From positions 1 through 39,562 of the forward strand of contig PAAR01000030.1 in assembly GCA_002699085.1 (NCBI GenBank): 39,562 nucleotides of DNA, in the 5' to 3' direction. This stretch comes from Micavibrio sp. (lineage in GTDB: Bacteria > Pseudomonadota > Alphaproteobacteria > Micavibrionales > UBA9664). This document shows, in pieces, positions 39,484 through 39,562 of this stretch; position 1 is the stretch's first letter; each line of letters begins with the position of its first letter. The position numbers and the translations under genes are program-made. Below the pieces are notes generated by a model, which ran no database searches, was not told where the DNA came from, and saw only the letters and a program-made list of their open reading frames with translations.

Positions 39484-39562
39484 ATGGGTAAAGAAAAGTT
39501 TGATCGCAGTAAGCCACATGCGAATATTGGAACGATTGGTCACGTTGACCATGGTAAGACAA
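39484..39562 (+). CDS. tuf: Elongation factor Tu, 5' end only
   Basis: The first 26 residues read MGKEKFDRSKPHANIGTIG then HVDHGKT, ending in the GTP-binding P loop GHVDHGKT. This is unmistakable for EF-Tu. AAGGAG gives a strong ribosome site. The gene is cut by the right edge. Whether it leads into secE, nusG, rplK and rplA cannot be seen. Confidence 0.97.
   Translation, partial: MGKEKFDRSKPHANIGTIGHVDHGKT

Noticed and set aside
39367-39552. Minus-strand 61-residue frame at the right end
   Set aside because: It overlaps the tuf promoter, ribosome site and first codons, and has no support of its own.

Overview
The window is chromosomal DNA of a low-GC alphaproteobacterium. I cannot place it below class. 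The class call rests on three things. The rRNA operon has the order 16S - tRNA-Ile(GAT) - tRNA-Ala(TGC) - 23S, with an alphaproteobacterial-looking 16S. The 23S carries an extra stem near its 5' end, where alphaproteobacteria commonly hold an intervening sequence. Protein families such as DUF1489, an ELM1-like protein and a GCS2-type ligase fit as well.

Layout. Positions 1-4400 hold an rRNA operon read on the minus strand: the 5' two thirds of 23S, two tRNAs, complete 16S, leader and promoter. Positions 4526-7086 hold a gamma-glutamylcyclotransferase-like gene convergent with a glutamate-cysteine-ligase-like gene, then two small unknown genes, one with a striking palindrome over its ribosome binding site. 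Positions 7134-11463 (plus) hold rfbB, a methyltransferase, an ELM1-like protein and a Na/phosphate cotransporter. Positions 11454-13377 (minus) hold a succinate-semialdehyde dehydrogenase and a DUF1489 gene. Positions 13466-18375 are an exopolysaccharide export and assembly block: a six-repeat SLBB outer-membrane export protein, two family-2 glycosyltransferases and a Wzz-like chain-length protein. Positions 18429-20176 hold serB, holC and an unknown gene.

Positions 20225-30470 are the rplJ-rplL-rpoB-rpoC operon on the minus strand. It has an L10-type leader, a clear promoter, an rplL-rpoB hairpin, a small unknown gene between rpoB and rpoC, and a terminator after rpoC. Positions 30541-35301 (plus) hold a secreted Q/N-rich protein, a Wzy/O-antigen-ligase-like membrane protein, a family-4 glycosyltransferase, a stand-alone ClpB-D1-like AAA+ ATPase and an unknown 273-residue protein. 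Positions 35298-39356 (minus) hold rsmC, a glycosyltransferase-sulfotransferase fusion and a DUF3137 membrane protein. The window ends 79 bases into tuf on the plus strand.

How it fits together. Two surface-polysaccharide blocks lie among ribosome, RNA polymerase and elongation-factor genes. The usual run tuf-secE-nusG-rplKA-rplJL-rpoBC is broken between tuf and rplJ. About 9 kb of polysaccharide and unknown genes lies in the gap, and the two halves point away from each other. All four convergent gene pairs in the window overlap at their 3' ends. Several genes lack a Shine-Dalgarno sequence and have a -10-like box placed so that transcription could start at the start codon. The best leads for new biology are the rpoB-rpoC interloper, the ClpB-like ATPase with a changed pore loop and its unknown neighbour, the glycosyltransferase-sulfotransferase fusion, and the palindrome-controlled small membrane protein.
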